Shown here: piece by piece, positions 47,154 through 59,100 of the stretch
Layout: the number at the start of each line of letters is the position of its first letter
Numbering within the stretch: the first letter of the stretch is position 1
DNA from: Lantana camara
Taxonomy: Eukaryota; Streptophyta; Magnoliopsida; Lamiales; Verbenaceae
Direction of reading: 5' to 3'
DNA: 64,000 nt
Assembly: GCA_037501455.1 (NCBI GenBank)
Contig: CM074862.1
Location: 89,613,501-89,677,500, forward strand
Notes under the pieces: generated by a model
Databases searched by the model: none
What the model was told of the DNA's origin: nothing
What the model saw: only the letters and a program-made list of their open reading frames with translations
Translations under genes and position numbers: made by a program

Positions 47154-50100
47154 ATGACGGTCAAGAAACTTCTTCATATGAATGCTGGCAACGGCAAAAA
47201 TAGCTATGCCAACAATTCAGGCCTTCAAGTTTGTTCTCGCTCTCTGTCTCCCACTCTCACACATGTTTGGTCATATATAAATGTATATACTTATTTTGCT
47301 AATAGCTACACGTCGTTCTTGCAGAAAGTTGTGATATCAAAGACGTGGACTGTGTTGGATGAGACTCTCAAAGATATGCTTATTGCTCATAACAATGGCT
47401 TCCCCAAATGCTTCAAGATGGTTGATTTGGGGTGTGCATCAGGGCCCAACACGCTTTTGGTCATCTCCCACATTATGGATACCATTCAAGAATTGTGCAC
47501 AAACAACATTAATTTTACCAACTTGCCTGAACTTGAAGTATTTCTGAACGATCTTCCAGATAATGACTTCAACAATCTCTTCAAGTTGTTGTCAAGTTTC
47601 TCTCGCAAATTAGAATGCTTTGTATATGGTGTTCCTGGTTCTTTCTATGACAGACTATTTCCGAGCAACAGGTTACACCTTGCTTACTCCAATTATAGTC
47701 TTCAGTGGCTCTCCCAGGTATTACCTAAATCATCCGGATTTGATATTCGAATGATAGAAAATATTGATGGATCATACTGGATTATAAATATTCGTTGTTC
47801 GAAATAAGTGGATGGAATATGGATTTAAGGATCCGATCCCTTAAAGACCTGATCCGACTTTTAGTGATATTTTAGTAAATTAATTATTTTTATAAATAAA
47901 GAATACTAATAAATATAATTAAAATTAAAATTTCAACATAGGTATTACTGTATTTAAAACTATAACTTAAACCATTTATCTTAAAAATAGTATTTTTTTA
48001 AACCATTACAGAGATTTATTTTTTTACATATATACCATTACAGAGATGTTGGTTTAGAAACCATTTTTGTTAATACTATCATTTTTAAGTAAATTTTGGC
48101 AGGTTCCCGAGGGCCTTGGAACGAATAATAAGGAAAACATATACATTGCAATGACAAGTCCACCACAAGTATTTGAAGCGTATGCCAACCAATTTCATAA
48201 GGATTTCTCAAGGTTTCTTAGGCTTCGAGGCCATGAAATTAAAGGTGGAGGTCGTATGGTTTTGGCATTCATTGGTAGAAGTGTTGCAGACCCCTCTTTC
48301 AAAGATGATATGGGTTTACTCACACTGATTGCAGAAGCCCTCTCCGACATGGTTGAAGAGGTAAATATTGTTGAACGTAGTCATTAAACTTTACCATCAT
48401 AGTTGAAGTGAAAAGTTGGATAAACGAAGGGATGAATTAAATGGATGTTTACAATAAATGTAACAATTATATCTGACTCCCAAATTAGATAGAGTAACTA
48501 TAAGTGGTATCCCATTTTTAGATATAATTACACTTACACCCCTCCTAAAAAATTATAATTACACTACCTTGCAAATATGCTCCATTTCTTATATAATTAA
48601 TATATTTTATATAGGAGCTATATGTAATTAATAAGTTATTTGTGCGGGGTATGTACTAAATTTTTTTGAGTAGAATATAACTGTGATTATATTTAAATAC
48701 GGGGTACCACTTATAATTCCCCAAATAAATTGGGAGTAAATGTAACCGACCCAATAAATGAAATAAATGTAAGAGATTACTTGGTGGTACTCCTATAAAG
48801 TCATAGCATTTAGGATTGAGGTCACATGGTGCTAATCCTATAATATCATAGTATATATGAATGAAGCTTATTATTATAATGAGAAAATTACATTTTTGGT
48901 CTTACAAGATTAGACTTTTTGTAATTTTAGTTCCATTTCTTTGAAATTAGACACATTTAGTTCCATTATTTTCAAAAAGTTGCAGTTCTGGTCTCATCCG
49001 TCAAATAATCGATGGAAAATGTATTTTTTTTCCCATTAAGTGCAATTTGGGGGAAAAATTATTATTCATTAGGTTGTTTTTTGTGTGAATTTCTTTAATA
49101 ATACCTTATTTTATCATCATATTACATTAATGAGAGTGATTCAGAGTAATGCTTCAAAGTTGATTTAGGGTGCTAAAATGGTGTATTAATAAGCAAACTC
49201 CCACAAAAAACAACTTAAAAAACAACAATGTTTCTCCCCAAATTCTACTTAACAGAAAAAATGCATTTTCCATCCATTATTTGATGGATGAGACTAGAAT
49301 TGCAGCTTTTTGAAAATAATGAGATTAAACGTGTCTAATTTTAAAGAAATGGAACTAAAATTGCAAAATGCCTAATTTTATGGGACCAAAAATATAATTT
49401 GCTCTATTATAATTAATTGAAGTAGTTTTATATTGCTTTTAGACTAGTATATATCAAGGTGTTCTCATTTGGATTTGTAAGATAAGACAAGACAAGATAA
49501 GAAAAATAAGAGAGAAAAGAGTTAGAAAGGAGAGTCGAGTTTTATAAGAATTTGAATTTAATAGAAGTGTCGAATTCAGTAGAGAAAAAATAGTGTGGAC
49601 TTCTCCTCTCCACTTCCTCCTCTTCTATAGTTTATGTCTTCAAAATATTTTATTTTTCTCTCACTACAAAAAATTTGCCGAAAACCAATGAAATTTTCAG
49701 AAATTCCGTTGGAAAAACAGATTTCCAGCGGAAAACCAACGGAATGGCGTCCATTGGAAAAACCCTCGTTGAAAGTGGGTACCGAGGGAGCCGTTCCGTC
49801 GATATTCCGTTGAAAATATATTTCCAACGGGATTCCGACTGAATTCCAATGGAATAATTATTTTTTCAACAAAATATTTTTCCAATGGAAATATTTTGTC
49901 GGTTTTTCGTCGGAAATTATTTCCAACAAAACAAAAATGGTTTAATTTTTAAACTGACCAATGGATTTTCAATGGAATTTTCCGTCGTTATTCCATCGCA
50001 AAAAAGAATAAAAATAATTAAATTAAAAAAAATTAATAATTTCATTTGTGAGACCCAAACCACCCCCGGAACGAGCCAACACCTAACCCATTGAGCCAAA

Positions 50101-53100
50101 CTCCAGCCAACACAAGAATTAATTCTTTCCTTTAATTGCACTAGCGGGGAATCGCCTTTTTGTCAGTCGACTTTGTTTATCTTTTGGTTTGTGCAGGGAA
50201 TCGCCTTTTTGTCAATCGACTTTGTTTATCCTTTAGTTTGTGCTCTTTACTAACCAATAGTGGGTTTTCTTACTGCTAATAGCTGGCCCATTTCTGTTAA
50301 AACAGGAGAATTAATTCTTTCCGTTAATTGCACTAGCGGGGAATCGCCTTTTCGTCAATTAACTTTGTTTATCCTTTGGTTTGTGCTCTTTACTATTTTT
50401 GTCAATCGACTTTGGTTATCCTTTGGTTTGTGCTCTTTACTAACTAATAGTGAGTTTTCTTACTACTAATAACTGGCCCATTTCTGTTAAAACACGAAAA
50501 AATACGAGAATTAATTCTTTCCGTTAATTGCACTAGCGGTCGACATATTGGGTTTTTCTTGCCTATTGGGTTTTCTCGCCTTTTTGTTAATAATAACTCA
50601 CCTTTTTGGCAATCAACTTTGTTTATCCTTTGGTTTGTGCCATTTCTGTTCGACATATTAGATATTTTGAAAGAAAAGGTGGTTTGTGCTCCTTACTAAA
50701 CAATAGTGGGCTTTCTTACTATTAATAGCTGACCCATTTCTATTCGACATATTGGATATTTTGGAAGAAAAGGAGTTTGAGAGAATTAATTTTTTTTGTT
50801 AATTGCATTAGCGGGGAATCGAACTCAGGTCTTTAAGGAAGAATAATCACTCCATAACCAACTTGGACAAGTTTTTTTTTTAAATTATTAATATGCCTTT
50901 TAATATATTTAAAAACAATGGAATATATTTATACACTAATTTTAATTAATTATTTAAACACTTTTGTGTTATTTGTTAAAAATATAAAATTTTAAATATA
51001 TGATTATTTGAATTAAATATAATTATATTTATGGAGATATTGTATTAAAACTGTTAGCTTATATAATTTTGTATTTTTATTAATAATGTATATACATAAA
51101 TTTATATAAAATATTGAATTGACAATTGATAATTTGTTTATTACATAATTTTTAAATATCCAATTATTTGTATTAAGTATAATTGTATTTTTCTAATTTT
51201 TGTTTAAGTGAAAATTCCAACAGGAAACCAACAGAAGAATTCCGTTGGTTTTTTTTATCAACAAAACATAAAAACCAACGAAAAAATTTCGTTGGTTTTT
51301 TTTATATGAACAAAAGAAAAAAAACCGATGGAATTTTTTCGTTGGTTTTCTATTGGAATTTTTTTTTCATTGAAAATTCCAATGGCAAAACCAACGGAAA
51401 AATTCCGTTAGGTTTTTTTGCTCAAATTTTTTTAGACTTACGCCAAAATTTCCTAGTAAATTCCAACGTTTTAGCGCAATATTTTTTTTAAATTCCGCCA
51501 AATTTTCCGATGGAATTCTAACGGAATTTCGACAACTTTTCCATTGGAATGCAATTTTTCTTGGCCCTGGGTATTCTGTCGGTTTTCTATCGGAAATTTC
51601 AACGGAAAACCGATGGAATTTTCCATTGATTTTCGATTGTTTTCTTGTAGTGTCCATAATGCTCTCGTAAAAAAGTGACATCAGAGCCACGTTAGGCTTC
51701 AGTGAGTGTTATCTTTTTTCCTAAACTTACTAAAGACAATTATGAAAGGTGAAGTATCGAAATGATGACATTTTTTGGTGGACAAGGAGTTTGAGACAAT
51801 GTCGAAGAAGAATATATGGAACTAAAAAATCTACTCAGTGCTAGTAATGCAATCAAACAAACTGCATGAGGGGAAAAAAAAAAAGAGACCAAAGGATCTG
51901 TCATTCATACAACTTGTTGTGGACGACAACATCTTTGAGAAGATCGCTCAAGCCGATATCACAAAGAAGGTTTGGTATATTCTTGCAATAATTTCAAAGG
52001 TATTGACAAAGTTAAGGAAATGAGGTTGCAGACGCTTCGAGGTGAATTTGAATCACTACAAATGAAGGATTCTGAGGTAGTTTTTGACTTTATTTCAAGA
52101 TTAATTTTGATTAGAATCAACTCGAACGTAATGGAGAAAAAATTGAGGACAAATGAGTGGTAGAAAAGATCCTTCAATCCCTTGATCAAAAGTTTGATCA
52201 CATCTTGGTGGCCATTGAAGAATCGAACGATGTGGAAAATATAAAGGTTGACGAGTTGATGGGTAAACTACAAATCCATGAACATAAGTTGAAAAGGAGA
52301 GCCAAAGAACCAATTGAGCACGTGCTCTAAGCAAAGTTGCCCATTGGAGAGAAGTTAGATGATGTCGAAGGTAGTAGTCGTCGAGGTGGCTTTATATCTG
52401 GATGTGGTCGTGATCGCGGTGAAGGCCGTGGCAGAGGACGAGATGGTCCCAATCATCAATCCATGTGAAGAAACTCACTTTGAAGCTAGATCAGTGAGAG
52501 ACTATTTTCGAGGATGAGGATTGAGGAGGACAATCAAGGTGGCGAGGCAGAAAAGATGTGGAGTGCTACAACTGTTATCAAATTGGAGACTATGCCTATG
52601 AGTGTCGAAATGAACTAAATTATGAAAGAGAGAGAAATCACCTCGCTGAAGAACATAAGGTCGAAGACAATGCCCTCTTATTAGCCTATAAATAATAGGC
52701 GGAGGAAAGAGAACATTTGATATACCTTTAAACTAGTGCTAGCAAACACATGTGTGGAGACCGACACATGTTTATCGAGATGGATAAATCTGTGAGTGGT
52801 GATATCTCTTTTAAAATTTGTAAAAAATATAAATTGAAGGACGAGGTCACATTTTGATTCGTTTGAAGAGTGGAGATCACCAATTCATCTTAATCATGTA
52901 CTATGTTATTAGGATGGAGGTGAATATTTTGAGTTTGGGCCAGTTATTGGAGAAAGGTTATGACATCCACATGAAAGATAGAAATTTCTACCTTCAAGAT
53001 GACAAAGGAACGTTGTTAGCTCGCGTACAAATGACAAGTAATTGGGTGTTTTTGTTAAATATCAAGAACTATGTGGCGAGATGCTTAAATGCATATGTCA

Positions 53101-56100
53101 AAGATCAATCTTGACTATGACACTTGAGTCTTGGACAACCTTATTATGGAGGCCTTAAGTTGATGTCAACCATGAGAATGGTCAGTGGACTTTCTTTAGT
53201 AAACCACCCTGATCAATAGTGTGAGGGTTGTCTCGTAGGAAAACAACATCATCAAAATTTTCTAAAGGAGTAAGTGACTAGATCAAATGGACCATTGGAG
53301 TTTGTTCACACTGACGTCTGTGGCCCGGTAACACAAAACTTGCTAGGGAAAAACAAATACATTATCTTATCTATTGATGACTATAGAAGAAAGATGTGGG
53401 TGTAGTTGCTCAAGGCAAAATCAGAAACATTTTTAGCCTTTAAGAGATTTAAGACAATGACAAAAAAGTAAAGCGGCAGAAGTTTTGTAACGAGAATGAG
53501 ATTCGGTATCCTTTTACCAATCTATATTCACCCCACAGGTAAATGGAGTAGCAGAGAGGAATAATCAATTGATTTTGAACATGGCTCAAAGCATGTTATG
53601 AAGCAAAGATTTGCCTAAGGAACTGTAGGCTAAAGCTGTGAAGTGCACTATGTATTTATCGAATCGAAGTCCAACATGAAGTATGTGGAAACAAACTCCA
53701 CAAGAAGCATGGAGCGGATACATACTGAGTGTATATCATTTGAAATTATTTGGAAGCATTGCCCACATGCATGTTTCAGATCAACATCGAAGCAAGTTAG
53801 ATAATAAAAGTGAGAGGAAAATTTTTGTTGGATATGATCAACATTCGAAGGGTTACAGATTGTATGATCTTATCAACAAAAAAATTAAAGTGATTCGGGA
53901 TGTTTATCTCGATGAGAAGAAATTATGGAATTGGATTTCTGAAGAAAAGCAACAACATAATTTTTATCCCATAGAGACGGAGTCCGATCCAAGTGAAAAT
54001 AGAGAAGAGTTGAAGGAGTCGGTCACTCCGATAACATAATCACCATCTAGTTCTATCTCAGCAGAACTTGATTGAAGCATAGGGACTTAAGGGAAGAGGT
54101 CATTGAATGATATATATGATGAGTTAAATCAAAATAATACTTTGATTTGTTTTTTCGTAGATTCGGAGCTAATTGACTTCGAAGTGGCTTCAAGAAGTCA
54201 AAAATGAAGAAAGCCCATGGATGAGGAGATTGATGCCATCAAAAGAATGATGGGTGGGAGTTAACCACATTGCCAGTAGGACACAAACCCATCGAATAAG
54301 TGGGTTTACAAGATCAAAAGAAACTCACAAGGTGAAGTTAAATTCTACAAAGCGAAACTTGTAGTGAATGGTAATAAGTAAAGGGTTGGAATTGACTATG
54401 ACGAAGTTTTTGCCCCTGTTGCAAGATTGGAGACTATTAGAGTTTTGATCTCCAGTACAAAACAAGTGGAGAATTCATCAGATAGATGTGAAATCCGCTT
54501 TTTTGAATGGTTACCTCGAAGAAGAGGTGTACATCAAACAGTCTGAGGGTTATTCAGTTAGAGTTCAATGTGCGAAGACTGAAATTAAAGAAAGCTTTGT
54601 ATGGTTTGAAGTAAGCCCCTAAAGCATGGAATAGTCGGATCGACAAATATTTTCAAGAGAAGGAATTTGAAAAATACCCTCATGAGCATGCTCTTTATGT
54701 TAAGAAAAAATAAGATAATATATTTTAATGTTGATTATTTGATCTTTACAAGCACCGATGAGAAAAAGATGGAGAATTTCAAGAAGGAAATGTCCAAGGA
54801 GTTCAAAATAATTGACATTGGCTTAACGTCATACTACCTTGGAATCGATGTGGAACAAAGAGATGATGGAGTTTTCATCTCTCAAGAAGGATTCGCTAAA
54901 AAGGTGTTGAAAAATTTTCAAATGGAAGATTTCAAAGCGTCTACAAGACCAGACATTCTTTATGTTGTTGGAATAACTAGTCAATAAATGGAGAAGCCGA
55001 CAATCTATTATTTTAATGCGGCGAAAAGGATCCTTCAATACCTCAAGGTACATTAATCAGTATGTTGAGAAAGGAAACAAATAAATCAAGAGATAATCAA
55101 AGATTCTTGTATAGTTCACTTTCTGTATATGGTTTAGCTTGTGCATATTATATACCTATTCCTATGTACAATGTAATACATAGAAATATAGTGAGTCAAT
55201 AGAAAATTTTTCCCCAAATCATGGCATTCTCAATCAACAACATGGTATCAGAGCGAGTTTCAATTCTTTAGATTTGACTCCTTGCTCATCATCTACCCAT
55301 ACCTTTCCCAGCCATGGCCGAACACTGCAGCAAGTCAAGCTCTGGCAAGGAATCGCAACAACTCGTTGATTCCTTGGCCATAGAGTTAACAAGTATTATC
55401 TAAAATACAACCCTAAAAAGAATCAAATTAGTACCATATACTACAAACAATGAATATAAGCAAAAAACTGAACCAGTTCAATTACTCCATATGGTCCCAA
55501 TTGATGAGGATGGCGATCAGTGGAAGGGAAAACTCAGCCACATCACTCGATTACCAGCACCTCTGGTGATAGATCACTCGACCTACTGTAGGTGGGAATA
55601 AACCGATCTGATTATCTATTCTTGGATCCTGAACAACAGAGATAAGAACTCATCACCAACTATACTGAATACCCCTCGACAAAAGCCCTATGGGACTGTT
55701 TGTAGGCTACATAAGGGTCCACTGAAGACGAACTTTAAGGAACGGACACAATAGAGCAGTACTATAGTAATCTATAGCTGATTTGAAGGGAAATTGAGCT
55801 CCGACAACCAAATCCGATGACCCATGAGGAAGACATAGCTACTTTCATTTGCCTCAAGTCCGATACTCTCCTATTCCAGTTTCTCACTAGAGTAGACGAG
55901 AAATATAACACAAAGTGGAGAGATTTGTTGATGGAGAGCCCTTTACTATCCGGCGAGAAGGCATATGCCACTATCTGGCGAGAAGGAACTAGGAAAGAGA
56001 TTATGGGGGGCAAACAAACTTCATCACAGGCGCCGGTCAACTTCAGTGGCGTGGAGACTAGACTTGAAGTACAAAAGGGCCCGATTTCTTGGGAAGGGAC

Positions 56101-59100
56101 CCATCGGCGGCTCAAGGGGACGCAACCAAGCTCCGGTCAGGCCGGCCCTGGCGGCGCACTGTCTCATCATGCCGGAGTACCGACGACAACCGGGAGACAG
56201 TGAAATACGGCTACTGTGGGCAACGGGGTCATAATAAAGAGGGATGTTTCGAGTTAATAGGATGGCATAGCCAATAGACCGACGGAGCAACACCGGGCCA
56301 TGCCACCAGAGAAGAGAGAGTTAAGCGTCTCACAGGGTCGGAGTACTCGAGCAGCATTTCTGCGCCACTTGTCTTCCAGCTTTCAAATCTACTTGAACGC
56401 ACAGCCGATTTCGCTCTGCCATGAGCTCATCAGGGAGGCTGCAATAGCCCCCAACCAGTTGAGTGCTCGAAAACCCTCGACTTGCCTCCTAGTCAAGTCC
56501 AAGACTAGCGATAAGCTCCCCAAATTCAATCGGGTCGGCATGCCTGACTCCACAATATCAAAGGTCTCGAGACAAAACAACGCCTTTCGGGCCATTACCC
56601 CTCCCGCTCAATAAGCTAATCGGCCAACTTGTGCTTGGATGCCTGGTCGCGACTCGCAGGTCGTGACATTCTCCCCCATCTGATCAATGCAACGCCCTCG
56701 TTGCATGGAGGATACAAGGACTCCGTTCTCTTCCAGCATAGCGTTCACGCAACCTACTCATGGCCGTTCTTGTGCCCCTTGCACCGGTTCATGTACGCTT
56801 ATGTGTCGTGCCCTCCAATTGACGCATTGTGTCGTGTCCCTTCCACTAAGCAACGTGCCGTGTCTCTTGCATCCGTCGCAGTCAATGCCGTGATCTCACA
56901 TGCGCCACATCTCGACGCGCAGCCCCCTTAGCAATAGGAGCGTGACCCGCTCTGATACCACATCTCACAGGGTCGGAGTACTCGCGCAACATTGCTGCGC
57001 CCCTTGGCTTCCAGCCTTGAAATCCACTTGAACGCACAACCGGTTTCGCTCTGTCATGAGCTCATCAGGGAGGCGGCAATAGCCCCCAACCAGTTGAGTG
57101 CTCGAAAACCCTCGACTTGCCTCCTAGTCAAGTCCAAGACCAGCGACAAGCTCCCCGAATTCAATCGGGTCGGCATGCCTGACTCCACAATATCAAAGGC
57201 CCCAAGACAAAACAACGCCTTTTGGGTCATTACCCCTCCCGCTCAATAAGCTAACCGGCCAACTTGTGCTTGGATGCCTGGTCGCGACTCGCAGGTCGTG
57301 ACACAGTGGCACATCACTCAATGACACGAGGAGAAATTGGGTGATAACAGATGGTGGTGGCGTCTGATGAGGAAGAGAATGACAAAGCTCCTTTAGGTAA
57401 AAGGTTTGAACGGGTGAAATACTCGTCCTGCCCTTCCCTCCTTTCACCTTTTAATTTCTCTCAATTGTCCCCTATGTTTTATGAATATTGTAAACCCCCC
57501 CCCCCCCCCCCGAAAAAAAAATTAAGTAATCCCAGTCCCCAAAGTTTTAATAATTACAAAATGATCTCGGTTGAGAAAAACAGACAGGGACTAGCACTTC
57601 AGACAAATTTACACCGAGATGGCAAAGAGACTAGTTGGCTCTTTGATTATGGGGTTACGAACACCATGATATATGATCGGGTTAACTTAGTAAATTACGT
57701 ATTCCCTACTAAAGTCTCAATTTAGAGGGGAAATGGTGGCCTTTCCCCTGTTCACGGCGCGGGAACTATTACTTTATCCCTTTCACTCAAATTCAAAAAT
57801 TGTGACTATGTGCCTAGTCTTTCATGCAACTTATTGTTCATTAGTTATTTCATGAAAGAATTAAATTGTATGGTCCTGATGTTCCCTACCTTCTGCTTAC
57901 TACAAGATATTCAGTCGGGGAGAGTGATTGGGCATGGTACTAAACAAGGCGGACTGTACTATGTGGACGAGGTGACTCAACAAGGAACTGCAGCGCTAAT
58001 AGTTGTTGTGGCACCTACAATTAGGACATCCATTTTTAGGGTATCTTTAGTCTTTGTTTCCTAGTATTTTCCCTCGGACTTTCTAAAAGCCACAGAGAGT
58101 CGTTCTCCATCACACTCTAGGGCTAGGGATGTTTTCTCTTTGATTCATTTTGATGTATGGGGCCCCACCCCGAACACTGGTGATCATGGTTTTAAGTATT
58201 TTATGTTATTTGTTGATGACTGTTCTCGGATGGTATTTTCTTAAAAATAAATCTGATGTACCGTCGAAGTTTGTGGAGCTTTTTAAAATGGTTCTGACAT
58301 AGTATAAGTCCCACATTCAGGTTCCTCTGTCTGATAATAAAGGGAATACGTCAACACAATCCTAAAACAATTCTTTCAGGACAATGAGTTGATCCATCAA
58401 ACTTCCTGTCCACATACCCCACAATAAAACTGAGTAGCCGAATAAAAAAATGCCAACCTCTCTAAATGTCTGGGGCCCTTATGCTTAAGTCCCATTGCCT
58501 TAAATATTTCTAACCTAAAACAGTAGCCGCATCAGTCCACTTAGTGAACCATCTACCCGTTAGGGCCTTAAACCTTGAAACCCCTCTTTAGGATTTGGGA
58601 AACTGAGTCAGTATACCTTCCATCATGGTTCTCCCATCTTAGGTTTTTGAGTGTTCAGTATTCGTCAATATCCCTAAGTCTGATAGAACTAAACTTAATC
58701 CCTGTTCTCTTAAGTGTGTCTTCGTGGAATATGAGGTTCATCAAAAGGGATATCGGTATTACCACCCCTCCACTCGCCTTCTGTATATGACCATGGATTG
58801 TGATTTTCTCGAAGCAAAATACTTCTTCCAGTGATCGGGGGAGAGCTAGCAGTAGTAGGATCCATTGAGTTGGATATTATGCCCTTGGCCAGACACGGTC
58901 CTAACAGAGCAAGTAGGCGGAACGACCGAGCCGACCCGTCCCACAGTACAGTTCCTCGCGTACTCTCGTAACCTAATCACTCAGACTGATGAGGTACATT
59001 AATGTGATTTAGCTATCAATATTATATCTTCAAGTCAATGCGAGGCTAACAGTGCAGGACATAAAGATGCAAGAGATTAATAGAAAAATGAGATACAGGC

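Larger units (their letters stand above)
48369..51672 (+). repeat. 5' LTR of the intron copia, with three DNA transposons inside
   Basis: The span is 3304 bp. Subtracting the three insertions with their target duplications (300, 533 and 1994 bp) leaves 477 bp, against 479 bp for the 3' LTR at 61552-62030. This near-equality supports all the boundaries. Confidence 0.85.

Noticed and set aside
50061..50840. tRNA-like boxes on the minus strand inside the CACTA element (TGGCTCAATGGG and GAGTTCGATTCC)
   Set aside because: On the minus strand the B-like box comes before the A-like box and they are about 0.75 kb apart, so they cannot form one tRNA or SINE promoter. They are probably unrelated fragments.
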